From Hygrophila difformis (Eukaryota > Streptophyta > Magnoliopsida > Lamiales > Acanthaceae): DNA of 64,000 bases. Below, one piece after another: positions 1 to 12,870 of this stretch. The number at the start of each line of letters is the position of its first letter. Position 1 is the first letter of the stretch. The position numbers were made by a program, and so were the translations under genes. Location: the NCBI GenBank assembly GCA_030278955.1, contig JAOANR010000004.1, forward strand, positions 20,840,976-20,904,975, written 5' to 3'. The notes below the pieces were generated by a model. It worked only from the letters and a program-made list of their open reading frames with translations, had not been told where the DNA came from and ran no database searches.

Positions 1-2805
1 ATGTCCATGGGGCAAACAAATAAACAAAAGCATTAACAATAACATCTTCAAGCCATAAACATACATGAAAGAATAAAACACGATATAAGTAAAATTACTA
101 CCTTCACTATCCGGAACAAACAACGATTTGTTAGCTTCTTTCTTGAACCGTCCATTCAACCTTCTTCTGGTGTTAACTGTATATATTGATGATGTCCCCT
201 ATTCAACAAAGAAAACTTTATGATAACAGAAGATAGTCTTACCTTATGATAATAGAATAATGTCTTACCAAGGTGCATCGACCAATTTTTTGAACTTTAA
301 TTCATAGTTTTCCGCTCTCCCCTTCAAGTCCTCAATAACGCCAACATGTCTTGCATATTTTTCTTTCAGTTCCAATGGTTTTGCTTCAACTTTTCCAATC
401 CTGTCTGGTTGTTTCAGTAACCTCTTTCTCCCCTTTATAGTGTCTTTTTACTTTTAAGGCTTCGATTGAGTCATGGGTATAACTTGTTAGCGGCTCAAAC
501 ATGTGCCTAGAAACCCCACATTCAAGCCCAATAGTTCGAAAGACCTTAGGGATTTTTTCCACACTTCAATATCCTCCAAGGGGTAGTGGGTCTACATACA
601 CGTATGTCATAAACAACCACAATAGTAGGGAAAATGAATAAGGGATGAAAACAGACCATTGAACTCAACCTTAACTTCTGAGATTCAATCAAAATGCAAG
701 GAATAAAGAAAAATTCGATCAACTTCATTAACTAAAATTTTTTATAACATTCTTCCAACACAAGCAGAACATAAATTGAAAATAAAATTATGAAACTGAA
801 CTCAAACATTGATCTAGATTTGAATCCATCTTTCAGTGTAGATCTACCTAAATCGCCGAAAAGAATTTACGAAAAAGGGAATCTTAAACAAATCAATTGA
901 TTCTAAAATCGATTGACCTAGGCGTGTGATATGGTTGAGCGATCTGAAATTTGATCCGCTTGCAATTAAACGGGAGGAACATCTGGGTTTGAATCTACTG
1001 ATCCAAGGGTTTCTATTCTACAGATTTGGAAGTTGGGATGGGTTTCACATTTTTGTCAAGTAAATGAAAACGAAGAAGATGGTAATGGAAGTGCTCGAAC
1101 CTTTTTTTGTCTTTCGATGGGATATTTATTTTTGATATAGTTTACTTGGATTAAGATGTTAATTAAAAATAATTAAAATCTACAGCAAACAATAAAACTT
1201 AATAAATTTGGTAATGTAGCAACCTTTTCAAAACATCCAAATATAGTAACAGGGGCATGAAAAAAACGGAGGGAGTATTTGAACTGTTACGTGTCATGAT
1301 GAAGGTAACAAAATTCTAAAAAAGAATTGCATACCCTCGTTGAACATTTTATTACTTGTTTGATGTCGTGTGATAATTTTTAATAAAGATTTAATGGTGA
1401 ATTATAATGGATGCATGTAGAACATCATATTTAGAGATATTTGAAGAAACGGGGAAGTTCCGAAGATTGTTTATTGCATTGGGTGGCTGTGTTTGAGGAT
1501 TTGTGAGAGGCTGTAGATTATTGATATTCTTGGATGGAACATACCAAAAATCAAACTGGAAAAAGTCGTTACTAAGTGTGGAGACGAAAGATGGTGATAA
1601 TAGTTTATTGAACATTGCTTTTGCAAGTAATAGTTTATTTATATAATCGTAATTTTTTTTTAAGTATCGTTGGTGGTTGTAAATGAGGATTTCTTGTTAT
1701 GATTGTGTGGGTGCGTGCAAAATTTTCTACTATTGTTTTCTTTATAAAACATATAAAGCATACCGGGAAAATGGAGAAAGCTGTAAAAATTTAATGGTAT
1801 CGTAAAGCATTAGTGATCATAAGTAGCTTGGAATATACAAGATCTTACACGTTGGTAGAAAATAATATTGTTGCATGAAATTATTGGTGATCATAAATAG
1901 TCCAAGTAACATTAACATGAATACGAATAACGACCATATTGATGTATTGACAAATGATTCTTGGAAAAAATTAATTAATTTTTACAGTAGGAAAGTACAT
2001 TTCACCGGGTATTCTTTACACCGAATATGAGTATCATTATACTTATTGTGGCAAGTGTATGACATGGGGATAAATTATTACCGAATTATGATTGAATTGT
2101 TACGGACAAATTTACATACTAGGAAAGGACATAAATAGTATCTCCCCTCAATAACCGAAACTATACCATTCATTGATTATGTGTTTGTCAATAATATCGA
2201 ATGAAAAATACAATTGTTTATTTAAAGGGCACGATATACTGATGTAATCTTTCCAATCCTATATGTCCAACACATGGATCGTAACACAATTAAATCACAT
2301 TCGCAATTTACCGTCTTGCACTTAAAATTATACTTTTTTGTACCTATCTCCAATACATATAAGGGTAATTTCAGCATACATAAGTAATATAGTCTTATAT
2401 CTGTGTCAAACATTTCAACTCATTTCTAAATGTTGTAACTCTATGTTTATAAATTTTTAATTGCCCGTGATGTCCGAATACTAGTGAAGATTAATAAATG
2501 CATAGTAGGATTGTGTATATTAGTAAATCAAAATGAATTTGATTGTGTATTTTTTTTTTACTGCAATAATAACATAGTGAAGATTCACTTACATGGAATG
2601 GGTCCCCACTGTCGTGATTATGCATTCAAGTATTGCTAAAAAGGGCGCAATTTATTAACACATAAAATAATACAAAGGCCCAATAATAAAGCCCAGCCAA
2701 ATGTCCTTGGGCCCAAAAACGGGGTCCAGAAAGACATAAGGTCTGTGGAATAAAGTATCCGTGGAAAGATGGTCGGCGAAAGCATTTATACCGTGAAAGA
2801 TGGTC
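1..2805. other. AT-rich intergenic DNA, no supported gene
   Basis: No convincing gene is visible. On the minus strand two short open stretches (about 269-435 and 102-175) read as Lys/Glu-rich coiled-coil-like peptide and each ends at a GT donor-like site, which could be exons of a decayed gene, but the reading phases do not join cleanly. A TA-flanked end (cggagggag before TA) lies at 1267-1275 and looks like one terminus of a Stowaway-type MITE whose other end I cannot find. The stretch 2626-2805 just before the host LTR homology is unlike the start of the matching 3' LTR. Confidence 0.5.
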
Positions 2806-3619
2806 CAGAAATATAGCTGTTACACTCAACCAAGAAAATTCCCAACAGCTCTTTTTCAAATTTGTCCCTTTTTGAAATCTGTCTGTTGGGATTTTTGGTT
2901 AAAAGAGTTTTCCTGAAGAGTTGAAGACAAAGATTCATTTTCATCAACTATCTAACATAGAGAAAAACTCTCTCAAGCTCCAAGTGTTCATCTTGAGTTG
3001 AAAGATCTTCGATTGGCAGCCTCTTGTTCAAAGATATCGATTTGTTGCTGCTAAATCGAAGTGCCTTGGACACGTCTCACTAAGGATTATGTTCAGAACC
3101 CTTTAAGTGATCTGGTAATACACTTAAAAGGGAAAGTCTAAGGCTTTACCAGAAGACCACTCTTCAAAGATCATATCTTCTCAAATTGGAGGGAGTGCTT
3201 CACAAGTTTCTTCAAGGGAAACTAAAAGCAGGGAAGCTTTGCGAATTGAAGTAGAAGGGAATTTTCTACACCAAAGGCTGGAGGTTTTTGGTCATTACAA
3301 CTGTCCATTTGGAGTTCGGAGTGAAGGCATCTTTCGTATTTTGCTCATGTGTGTGGTTGTAAACCATAGTTGAAACACATAGTAAAATATCCTCCTGGAT
3401 TGGTATCCCCCAAACGTAGGCCGAAGGCTGAACTGGGTTAACAACTCCTTGTGTCTCATTTATTCTTTATGATTGTTGGTTATATGTTTTATTCCGCTGT
3501 GCATGTTAAACTTGTTTACACTGGTTTACTTTAATCTGTGTGCTCAATGTGATAGACTCAACTTGTTACACAGAACTACTGCATAAAGAATATCTCTTGC
3601 TTGTGCTGGGAACCTAACA
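2806..3619 (+). repeat. 5' LTR of host copia element, truncated at its start
   Basis: This segment matches the 3' LTR from about 23443 onward and ends in ...cctaaca, directly before the primer site. The first roughly 200 bp present at 23247-23442 are missing here and replaced by unrelated sequence, so the true left edge and target duplication of the element are lost. The sequence around 3576-3600 preserves the empty site (actgcataaag) of the gag-only element that later entered the 3' LTR. Confidence 0.85.
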
Positions 3620-3620
3620 A

Positions 3621-3634
3621 TTGGTATCAGAGCC
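3621..3634 (+). other. Primer binding site, initiator-Met tRNA type (host copia)
   Basis: The sequence ttggtatcagagcc starts 2 nt after the LTR end. TGGTATCAGAGCC is the standard plant copia PBS, complementary to the 3' end of initiator methionine tRNA. Confidence 0.9.
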
Positions 3635-3665
3635 ACACTTTTTCAAGAGAGATCCAAACAACAAG

Positions 3666-5146
3666 ATGAGTCAAGGATGGTCATTCAACATGGCCCCACT
3701 GCTCGATGGGACAAACTTTTCCTTCTGGAAGAACAGGATGCGCTCCTTTTTTATGTCAGTCGATGATAGGGCTTGGGATGCAGTGCTCACAAACTATGAA
3801 TCCCCTTCGGTAACTGTTGATGGCGTTGCCAAGCCTAAAGACAAAAAGAAATGGACTGCAGCGGATAGGATCAACTGTAACATGAACTCCGAGGCACTAC
3901 ATGCTATCTTCAGTGCAGTGACCGAGGACCAATATAGCTTGATCTCTACCTGCACCACTGCTTATGAAGCATGGGAGATACTGGTAAACTCTCATGAAGG
4001 TTCGGCTCATGTTAGAACTTCTAAAATCATTTCTATTGAAGCAAAATTTCATGAACTTGTCATGGATGAGCATGAGTCTATCAATAGTTATTTTAGTAGA
4101 ATCCGTACGCTAACCAACATGGCTCAACAGCTCGGTAAGACCTACTCCTGCCAGGAGATAGTTCGAAAAATTGTACGTACTCTCCCTGAAATATTCAATG
4201 CCAAAAGTGCTGCTCTTGAATTGCAAGAAAACTATGCCACCATAGATGTTGATGAACTAATGGGGATTTTACAGTCATGGGAGATGAACCACTGCAAAAA
4301 TTTTACAGGGAAGCCTGTGGCTTTCATGGTGGAGTCCAAATCTCAGATTGAACCTTCTGCTGAAGAGTCGAGTTCAGATGATAATGATAATGAGGACTTG
4401 GTCAAGCTCTCAAAACGCATGTGGAGAAGAAGAATGGAGAAAGCTCTTCAATGAAAAGACCAGAACGAAGAAAGAATCACAGAAGCGAAAAGAAGCAGTC
4501 TAACGAATCTTTTGATTCCAGAGGACCCAAATGCTTTGAGTGCGAAGGCTATGGTCACATAAGAGCCGATTGTGGAAATCTTAAAAATAAATCTGAAGGC
4601 TTTAAAAAGACCTATTGTGCCACCTTCAGTGATGAAGAGAGTTCAAGCTCCGGTGATAGTGATAGTGATGATGTAACAAGAGTAGCATTTGTTGGCTCTT
4701 GGGACTCAGATTCTGATACAAACTCTAAATCAGACAACATTGGTAACTTTCCTATTTGTATCACTTCTGTAAATTGTCAAATTGGTTCTTCTTCTAATTC
4801 TGACAGGAAAGGAGACGAGAGTTTCAAAGCAGTCAGTGATCAAATAATGAGATATATAACAAGTTGGAAGATAAGGAAGAAGAATTCAGGAGATTGCAAA
4901 GTGAATTTGATGATCTCAAAGTGAAATATTTTGCTCAAAGGGAAGAGTTAACAGATGCCTGCAATGAAAGAGATAAGATGAGCAATCTTTTACACATATT
5001 GGAGCCAAGTTCAGTGGAGTTATCCAACAAAAGAGACGAACTTTCTAAAGAGGTTCATGAGCTCACAGTTGCTAATGAAGGACTTACAGAGCAGGTCACT
5101 GTCATGTTCGATCAGAAGACTGAACTCGAGGAACAGGTGACCACAC
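3666..5146 (+). pseudogene. Host copia gag, first part, frameshifted
   Basis: This encodes capsid/nucleocapsid of a SIRE-like copia element. The first frame, from the ATG at 3666, gives a UBN2-type gag domain (PLLDGTNFSFWKNRM near the N-terminus, VDELMGILQSWEMNH near its end). A frameshift near 4430 moves to a frame holding a CCHC zinc knuckle (CFECEGYGHIRADC, about 4532-4573) and an acidic Ser/Asp-rich tract. A second frameshift near 4860 leads to a heptad-rich coiled coil (DELSKEVHELTVANEGL and flanks) that runs into the gypsy insertion at 5147. Reading resumes at 21789. Two frameshifts plus the insertion make it a pseudogene. A start at 3621 would lie in the PBS and is unlikely. Confidence 0.85.
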
Positions 5147-7132
5147 TGATGCACCCTGTGAAACCACATTTAAATGAGCTTAAATTGTGTTAAAATGAAC
5201 CTAAACTGCATGCATGTGACCCTATTTTACTGCTTTTTAGTTTATATTTCATGTGGTTTGTAAATATTAATAAGACTGGTTAAATTGAGCTTATCTGAGT
5301 CCAATTTACCTTGTTTTATGCCTTTTAAGAAGACTTTGGCAATTCTAATACATTGCAATGATGTTTCAGGCATTAAAATGAAGAAAGAAGATGTTCGGAG
5401 GACAAAGGATGTCAAATTCGGATTTTTAAATACTGGACTGTGCCCAGGATACGCCGCATAGGCATGGTGGTGCCTAAAATCATGCTCAGGCGCCACATCA
5501 GGCGCTGTGTCAACACTTGGGAAAATGTCGGATGGAAAAAAGCTTCAGGATGCGCCGCACTTGCTTGGCGGCGCATAAAACACCCTCCAGGCGCCACAAA
5601 ATGCGCCGCAGACAAAATTTTAGGAAATTGTCAGAATGCACCTTCTTGGCGGCGCCGAAAACCATCTTCAAGCGCCACTTTTTGCACCACAGCAGAATTT
5701 TTGGAAAATGTCAGGATGCGCCAGCTCTCCTTGGTGGCACCTAAAACCTCTTCCGAGCGCCACTTTATGCGCCACAGTCGCGGTTGGGCAGTTTTCTAAC
5801 CTCCCGAACTCGGTTTTAAATGCCGTTTTTCATCATTATTCTTCATACAGACATCCATATTAACGAAAATACTCTCTGAAAACACTGAATCATGGGAGAA
5901 GAAGGCCAGAAACACAAAATCAAGCCGGAGGAATGCATCAAGAACGTTGTTCTGGGCATGTTCTTCTTATTCTAGGTGTTGCCTTTCTTTTTCTTGCTTT
6001 GTAATGTTATGAATTTGCCTCTAAATGTAATCTGCTATTATGTTTCAAATTTGTAGATGGATTTCTGTAATGTTCGTGTTAGGAGTCATCTAGAACGGGA
6101 GTTCAGAATCACTTTTGAAGTATGAACCTATCTTTTATGGAAGCAATATAATATGTCGATGTTTTAATTATGTAATCTGGGTTAATCTGCATGAATTGTT
6201 AGAATTTGAATTAGGATTAAGTATTAGATGCCTGAGAATGATCGATAATCATGTTTTAGCAAGAATTCTGGAATTTGTATGTTTAATATGCTATTCTGGA
6301 CTGATCGATCAATCTGTTCCAATCTGCTTGAATTAAATCTGGCATAATATTAATCTATTCACATTCTAAAATTAGTAATTTAATCCATTTTACCATGTTT
6401 TACCAATATTTTACCATAATTGTTAGATTATTTACACTATTCTGCATAATTAAATGTTGGAATCCAATTCTGTGACTTCTGCTTTGCTAAATCGGGAGAT
6501 AAAAAGTAGAATTTATATTTTAGTACCGGAATTGGGAATAAATTACATTAAAGATGGATTCTGGCATGTGCACAATGATTTGGGAAATGAAATGTGCCTA
6601 CTAATTGCTATAGGAAAATTTGTATGCTTGGGAAAGACTCAAATTTAGGCCTAGAATAATGATTGCAGAATGTTAGATAATTTAATCAGCTTCCATGAAA
6701 TCCTTTAAGCATAATTTGATTATTAGTAGATTACAATATTTTTAATCTTTATAAAATATTTAAATTTTAAGAAATTGATCTTTTTAGACATTGGAAAATG
6801 CTAAATCAATATGCAATTTCTATTTTATATAAAGATGACAATATTTAAAATATTACAAGCATCTCCCATTTATATTTTTATTAATTAAAATTTTAATTTT
6901 CTTTATTTTAAATTTAATGTCACTATTTTTAATTTAATCATCATTAGAATTAATCAAACTCTTTTAAAATATATAAAATATAATTAATGAACTTAAAAAC
7001 AATTAAAATCTTCTCCGGAATGAAATAATATTCTTAAATTTCCTGTGGTTCGACCCGGTATTCACCGGTTTTTATTACTTGATGACAATCATCCGCTTGT
7101 GGTAAAATATGAGTAGTGAAAATCACCCATCA
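5147..7132 (+). repeat. 5' LTR of Athila-like gypsy element
   Basis: It begins TGATGCACCCTGTG and ends ACCCATCA, and aligns end to end with 19798-21783. It holds a four-unit GCGCC hairpin array at about 5449-5805, then a TTTTAAAT motif (about 5812) that could serve as a TATA element, then a long AT-rich half with no coding content. The short open frames inside it do not resemble proteins. Confidence 0.92.
5449..5805 (+). repeat. GCGCC hairpin array in 5' LTR (about 4 units)
   Basis: About four units of 80-100 bp each hold several GCGCC boxes in the order GCGCCRC, spacer, GYGGCGCCTAAAA, spacer, GCGCCAC. The first two boxes are inverted and can form a hairpin, for example GCGCCGC at 5552-5558 with GCGGCGC at 5568-5574 around a 9-nt loop. 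Units end in a conserved GGAAAATGTC-like phrase. Related arrays occur at 12548-12870, 16378-16625 and 20097-20450. Confidence 0.8.
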
Positions 7133-7138
7133 AGTTTT

Positions 7139-7155
7139 TAGCGCCGTTGCCGGGG
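7139..7155 (+). other. Primer binding site, tRNA-Asp type (gypsy)
   Basis: TAGCGCCGTTGCCGGGG lies 6 nt after the 5' LTR and matches the complement of the plant tRNA-Asp 3' end at 16 of 17 positions (A in place of the first G after T). This PBS is typical of Athila/Tat gypsy elements. Confidence 0.85.
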
Positions 7156-7269
7156 AATTTGTTGTGAACTTTTAATTGTTTTTAGTTTATTAATTAAAAT
7201 TTATTAAGTTAAATATTAATTTAACTTTCACTTATTTTATTTTATTTTTATTTTTATTTAATATTTGCA

Positions 7270-9458
7270 GTACGAAGCAAACAGGCAGAAATAGCTTATG
7301 ATCCTGAAATTGAGCGTACTTTTAGAGCTATTAGATTAGGGAAATGTAGGAGACCAGCTCAGTTGGAAATTTTAATTAATTCATCCTCTGATGAAGAAGA
7401 CTATTCTCCAACGACTGGAGTTTCAACAATACAAACTAATCAATTAGTTGCTCAGTTTAACAGGCTAAACATGTCAGCAAATAATGATAATAATCAGGGT
7501 AATAATGGAGGTAACGGTGGTGATCTGGAACACGATGATCAAGCTGAAATGACCATTGAAGAACACTTACAAGGAACTAGTAGGAATCTGCTTAATAGAA
7601 CTCCAAGGCCAGATGTAGATGCTTTAAGTTTTACCCTTCAGTCTGCACTAATCACAATGGTTCAAGCTAATCAATACAATGGAGCACCTACTAATGATGC
7701 TGTAGAACACATAAGAAACTTCCTGGACTATTGTGACACAGTGAAAATAAATGCTGTTACCAGTGATGAAAATAAGTTGAGATTGTTCTCGTTTTCACTC
7801 AGAGATAAAGCTAAAACTTGGTATAATTCACTTCAATTAAGGGATGTTACTACTTGGGATAAAATGTTAGAAGCTTTCTTAGAACAATTTTTCCCACCAT
7901 CCAAGGTTTTAGAATTGTAAGAAAAATCAAAGAATTTGTGCAAAATGAGGGTGAAACTCTACTTGAAGCATGGGATAGATACAATACTTTATTGGCTAGA
8001 TGTCCAAATCATGGTTTTGAAGATTGGCAGCAGATGCACTTCTTTTACAATGGGTTGATTGATCATTGGAGGAATTTGTTGGATGCAGCAGCTGGAGATT
8101 CTTTTCTATCTATAGGACCTTCTAGAGCTAAGGAAATCATAGAGAAAAAGATTTCTAACATGAAAAAATTTCCTGGTAAGAAAAATGCTAGAAACAAAAC
8201 AAAAGGAGGGATATATGAGGTAGAAAAGACAGTTGCTATAGATTCTAAATTAGATGCTTTGATGAGGAAGGTTTCTTCGCTTAAGAAAGGTTAAGCTAAA
8301 GTTGTGAGATACGGTATTTGTCATGGACCTCATGAGTCATCAGCCTGTCATCTGCTCGATCAAGGATTTCAAGAGACTATGCAGTGTGAGAGGACTGAGG
8401 AGCAAGTGGAAGATGTGAACTACATAGGAAATAGGCAGCAAAACTACAACCAAAACCGTCATCAAAACCAAAATTTCTATCCAAACCAAAATTCTCAATT
8501 TCAACAAAACACCTACCCAAAAAACAACCGTCCACCTTACCCAAATCAAAATCAAAATCAAAACTTTCAAAACCAAAATCAAAATCAAAACCAAAACTTT
8601 AATCAGAACAGAAATCAAAATCAATCCTTTTACCCTAACCAACAGTCTAGGAACTTTCAACCTCAACAACAGCTGCAACAAAACCAAGGAGGTGATGAGG
8701 TTAATTTAAAAGAATTAATGAATACAATTGTATCTCAACAACAAACAACTCAGCAAATGCAAGCATCAATGAGAAATCTAGAAGTTCAAGTTGGTCAAAT
8801 TGCTAGGGATACCTCAAATAGACAGCAAGGGACACTACCAAGTATGCCTGATCCAAATCCAAAAGAGCATTGTAAAGCCGTCACTTTGAGGAATAAAAAA
8901 GAATTACCTAATCCTTACCCTACCTTAGATGATCCAGAGGTTTCAGTCGATACTGTAGACGATCAAGGTGAGGATGCACAGGAAGAAAGTCAGCAGAGAG
9001 ACACTGATGAGCCTAAGGAGAGTGAGAGACTTAGTGTTGACAAGAATAAGGATAAGGGAAAATCTACTGTCCCAGTCAAGCCATATCAGCCACCTGTTCC
9101 ATATCCACAGCGTCTTAAAAAGGCTAAGGAAAATAAAGATTATGCAAAATTCTTAGAAGTCTTTAAGAATTTAAGAATTGATATTCCTTTTTCTGATGCC
9201 ATTGCACAAATGCCCGTGTATGCTAAGTTCTTAAAAGAAATTCTATCAAAAAAGAGGAGTGTTGATGATGAAGAGAAAGTGACACTGACAGGGGAATGTA
9301 GTGCAATCCTACAAAGAAGGCAACCTATCAAACAAAAAGATCTCGGGAGTTACACTATTCTGTGCATTATTGGCACTAAAGAATTCAATAAAGCTTTGTG
9401 TGATCTTGGGTCTAGTATTAATCTGATGCCTTTACATGTCTTTAGAGAACTTGGGTAG
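7270..9458 (+). pseudogene. Gypsy gag and start of protease, Athila-like
   Basis: The gag domain runs through FSLRDKAKTWYNSL and LEQFFPP, a typical retrotransposon gag signature. The frame is open from at least 7270 and no clear ATG start is visible. A frameshift lies near 7920 and an in-frame TAA at 8292-8294. A zinc-knuckle remnant follows (YGICHGPHESSAC), whose first Cys is now Tyr. A very Asn/Gln-rich linker (about 8420-8690) comes next. The protease then starts, with an active-site segment CDLGSSINLMP. A further frameshift near 9458 separates this from the rest of protease. Gag would form the capsid, and protease would process the polyprotein. Confidence 0.85.
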
Positions 9459-9478
9459 GAGTTGTAAAGCCTACTAGG

Positions 9479-10246
9479 ATGCAGTTACAGCTTGCTGATA
9501 GATCTATTAGGACTCCTTTAGGCATTGTAGAAGACGTTCATGTTCAAGTAGAGAGCTTCATCTTCCCTGTCGACTTTGTTGTTCTTGATATGGAAAAAGA
9601 CATTGATATTCCTCTGATTTCAGGTAGACCATTTCTGCAAACTGGTAGGACTATGGTTGATATGGATGATGGTAAAATTACACTTAAAGTAGGTAACGAA
9701 CAAGTGTCGTTTGACATTTCTAAGACAACTAAAACACAACACGCAAGTTTTGACACCTACCCGTGTAATAGAGTGACAGCTATCTATCAGGATGACGAGG
9801 TGATTGAGAGAGAGTTCTTTGCTAGACATGATCCCTATAGGAAATTTGAGCAGTTGGTGGAGAGTTGCGAGAACTTAGCTGAAAGTAAGTGTGAGGGAGG
9901 ATTACCTGTGCAAACAGCATGTGTGATAGAAGAGTCCAAGTTAGTCCCATCTGTTGAGAAGCCACCTACATTGACTTTGAAAGAGTTGCCATCACACTTG
10001 AGGTATGTTTTTCTTGGTGAGAATGATACTTTACCTGTTATTGCAAGTAATAAATTAAATGATGATCAATTAAATGCATTAACCCAAGTGTTGAGTAAGC
10101 ATGTGAGAGCAATAGGTTGGACGATAGCTGATATTAAATGACCGAGTCCAGCATTGTGTACACACCGGATTTACATGGAGGAGGATGACAAGCCAGTGAG
10201 ACAGCCCCAAAGGAGACTGAATCTACATCTACAAGAAGCTGTAAGA
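9479..10246 (+). pseudogene. Gypsy protease C-terminal part joined to a stub of reverse transcriptase
   Basis: The first part continues the aspartic protease (DIDIPLISGRPFLQTG is the characteristic C-terminal block). Sequence leading to RT follows, and a frame break near 10141 leads to the RT N-terminal phrase HRIYMEEDDKPVRQPQRRL. RT then stops abruptly after LHLQEAV and goes directly into the RNase H lead-in. The fingers/palm segment with the YxDD-type catalytic box is absent, so the element cannot make a working RT. Confidence 0.8.
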
Positions 10247-12044
10247 GCAGAGGATCAAGGAAGCATTGGTGACTGCACCAATTATTCAGCCACCTTACTG
10301 GAGTTTACCATTTGAGATCATGAGTGATGCTAGTGACTTCGCTGTTGGAGCCGTGTTGGGTCAACGAAAGGATAAGAAGCTTCATGTTATTTATTATGCT
10401 AGTCAAGCTTTAAATTCTGCACAACGAAATTATGCTACCACTGAAAAGGAGTTATTATCTGTTGTGTATGCATGTGAAAAATTTAGACCTCATCTGATTG
10501 GCTCTAAGACTGTAGTTTACACTGATCATGCTGCTATTAAATATCTATTTGCAAAGAAAGATGCTAAAACACGGTTAATTAGATGGGTATTATTGTTACA
10601 GGAATTTGATTTAGAGATTAAAGATAGAAAAGGAGATGAAAATCCTGTAGCTGATCATCTATCTAGACTGGAGCATGAAAAAGGGGAAGAAAAATTAATA
10701 AATGATGCATTTCCTGATGAAAATTTGTATTTAATAAATAATACTTCATCTGATCCATGGTTTGCTGATTTTGTAAATTATTTAGCATGTGGTGTAATTC
10801 CTGATCATTTAAAATGGCATAGTCAAAAGCAAAAATTTAAAACTGATGCTAAATATTTTATTTTGGATGAACCTTATTTGTTTAGACTGTGTGCAGATCA
10901 AATCATAAGGAGATGCATCCCTGGTGAGGATTTTGAAAAAGTTTTAAAAGCTTGCCACGAAGGATTTGGAGGAGGACATGTTGGACCGAATAGGACAGCT
11001 CATAAGGTACTTGAATGTGGTTTATATTGGCCTAATATTTATCGTGATGCTAGATCATTTGTGCAAAAATGTGATGTATGTCAAAGGGCTGGTAATATCA
11101 CTAAAAGAGATGAAATGTCATTAAAAGGAATTATGCCTGTTGAGTTATTTGATCTGTGGGGAATTGATTTTATGGGTTCATTTCCACCATCTAATGGCAA
11201 ATTATATATCCTTGTTGCTGTAGAATATGTATCAAAATGGGTAGAAGCTGAATCATGTGCTTTGAATGACTCTAAAAAAGTGATTAAATTCTTGAAAAAG
11301 CAAATCTTTACTCGTTTTAGTGTGCCTAAAGCAATCATTAGTGATGGTGGATCTCACTTTGTTAATAGGGCTGTTAATCAACTTCTATCTAGGTTTCATG
11401 TTCATCATAGGATAACAACACCCTATCATCCCCAAGCCAATGGTCAGGTAGAAGTCACTAATCGTGAGATTAAAAAGATTTTAGAAGCCACTGTAGGAAA
11501 ATCTTGAAAAGATTGGGCTTTTAAGTTAGATGAAGCATTATGGGCGTATAAGACAGCATTCAAAACACCTATAGGGATGACCCCATTTAAATTGGTTTAT
11601 GGTAAAGCTTGTCATTTACCTTTTGAACTTGAGTTTAAATCACTTTGGGCTATGAAAAAGTAGAATTTTGAATTTAAAGAGGCTGAAGAAAAAAGGAAGG
11701 TAGATCTTACTGAATTAGAAGAAATTAGACGCCAGGCTTATGATAATGCTCTAATTTATAAGGAAAGAACGAAGCTTTATCATGATAAATTGCTTAGGCC
11801 TAAGGTGTTTGAAGCTGGTCAACTAGTGCTTCTGTATAATTCTAGATTTAAAGTGTTTCCTGGTAAACTGAAGACAAAATGGTCAGGCCCTTTTAAGATT
11901 GTTAAAGTATTAGATAATGGTGCGGTTGTCTTAAAAGCTGAAGATGAAAGGGAATTCACTGTAAATGGTCAAAGACTTAAACATTATTTTGGAGATGAAG
12001 TCAAATTCATCGAACAAATTAATGTTAAGCCTTTGGTTCTTTAA
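10247..12044 (+). pseudogene. Gypsy RNase H and integrase, two nonsense codons
   Basis: RNase H is clear, with [32 protein letters not shown] and [11 protein letters not shown] carrying its acidic residues. Integrase follows with an HHCC zinc-binding region ending in CDVCQRAG, then the DDE core: D in [11 protein letters not shown] in [10 protein letters not shown] in [12 protein letters not shown]. The C-terminal part includes a WSGPFKI segment like other Athila integrases. In-frame TGA at 11505-11507 and TAG at 11661-11663 interrupt an otherwise continuous frame to 12044. The TGA fits a CGA to TGA transition. Confidence 0.88.
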
Positions 12045-12547
12045 ATCTGCTTAATAAATTAGTTGCACTGCATTTTAATAATTTATAAGTTCTTAGCTTA
12101 TTTATTTAAATTAAGAAAACCAAATAAAAATTATAAAATGAAAGAAAAGATAAAAATATTTTACATTTTACTCATTTATGTGCTTTTCCTTTGTTTTATT
12201 GCTTAATTTGCATGTTAATGACTGTTGCTTTTAATTAATTATGTTATTTGAATTTTATTATTCTTTTGATTGCATGAGCTGGAAAAGAATGAGCATGAGA
12301 TTGCCAATAAGTTAGAATAGTAGCAAAATGTTGAGAAAGGATGGAATGGCAATTGATCTTAACATGTGTAAATTGACTCGATGGAGATGTTGAAGAGGGG
12401 ATTTTGGATGGATTGAGTGGCTTAATTGAGAAGCACTATGGCCCGGGAGGATTTAAGGAGGTTATATATGCTAAATCTGACTTGCTAATCTGAGGGATTG
12501 AAGTAACTGTCATTTTGGTTGGGTTTGAGCTAAAATTCGAGTGTCAC
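12045..12547 (+). other. AT-rich spacer after integrase
   Basis: Noncoding AT-rich sequence between the integrase stop and the GCGCC array. No ORF or repeat is recognised. Confidence 0.6.
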
Positions 12548-12870
12548 AGACTCAATTTAGGCGCCACACCTTGTGTGCGGCGCCCAAATGAGCATGTGAG
12601 CGCCATCTGGGCGCCATAGAGGCTCGAAAGTGCAAACTTGGCGCCACACCTTCTTGGTGGCGCCTAAAATTATGCTCAAGCGCCACAATATGCGCCACTT
12701 TTGAACCTGGATAATTTGAAGTCAGGTTATACGCCACACGCGCTTTGTGGCGCCTAAAAGTGCTCCCGAGCGCCACAAAAAGCGCCGCATCCAGCCTTTG
12801 AAAATTTTCCAAATTCTCCATGCGCCGAAATCACCTCAGAAGCGCCATTTTGGCGCCTGACCCGGCGGGT
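12548..12870 (+). repeat. GCGCC hairpin array upstream of accessory ORF 1
   Basis: Three to four diverged units of the module found in the LTR. The clearest hairpin is GGCGCCAC at 12640-12647 pairing with GTGGCGCC at 12657-12664 around a 9-nt loop, followed by TAAAA as in the LTR copies. Another unit reads CCACACGCGCTTTGTGG. A TTTATATTTT TATA-like run follows at about 12916-12925. Confidence 0.78.

Noticed and set aside
102..435. Two minus-strand exon-like stretches encoding coiled-coil-like peptide
   Set aside because: Each ends at a GT, but the phases do not join without a stop and no acceptor or start is convincing. Left as part of the intergenic description.
8340..8687. 115-residue minus-strand ORF over the gypsy gag linker
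   Set aside because: Leu/Val-only composition is the antisense of the Asn/Gln-rich gag linker. The plus-strand gag frame explains it.
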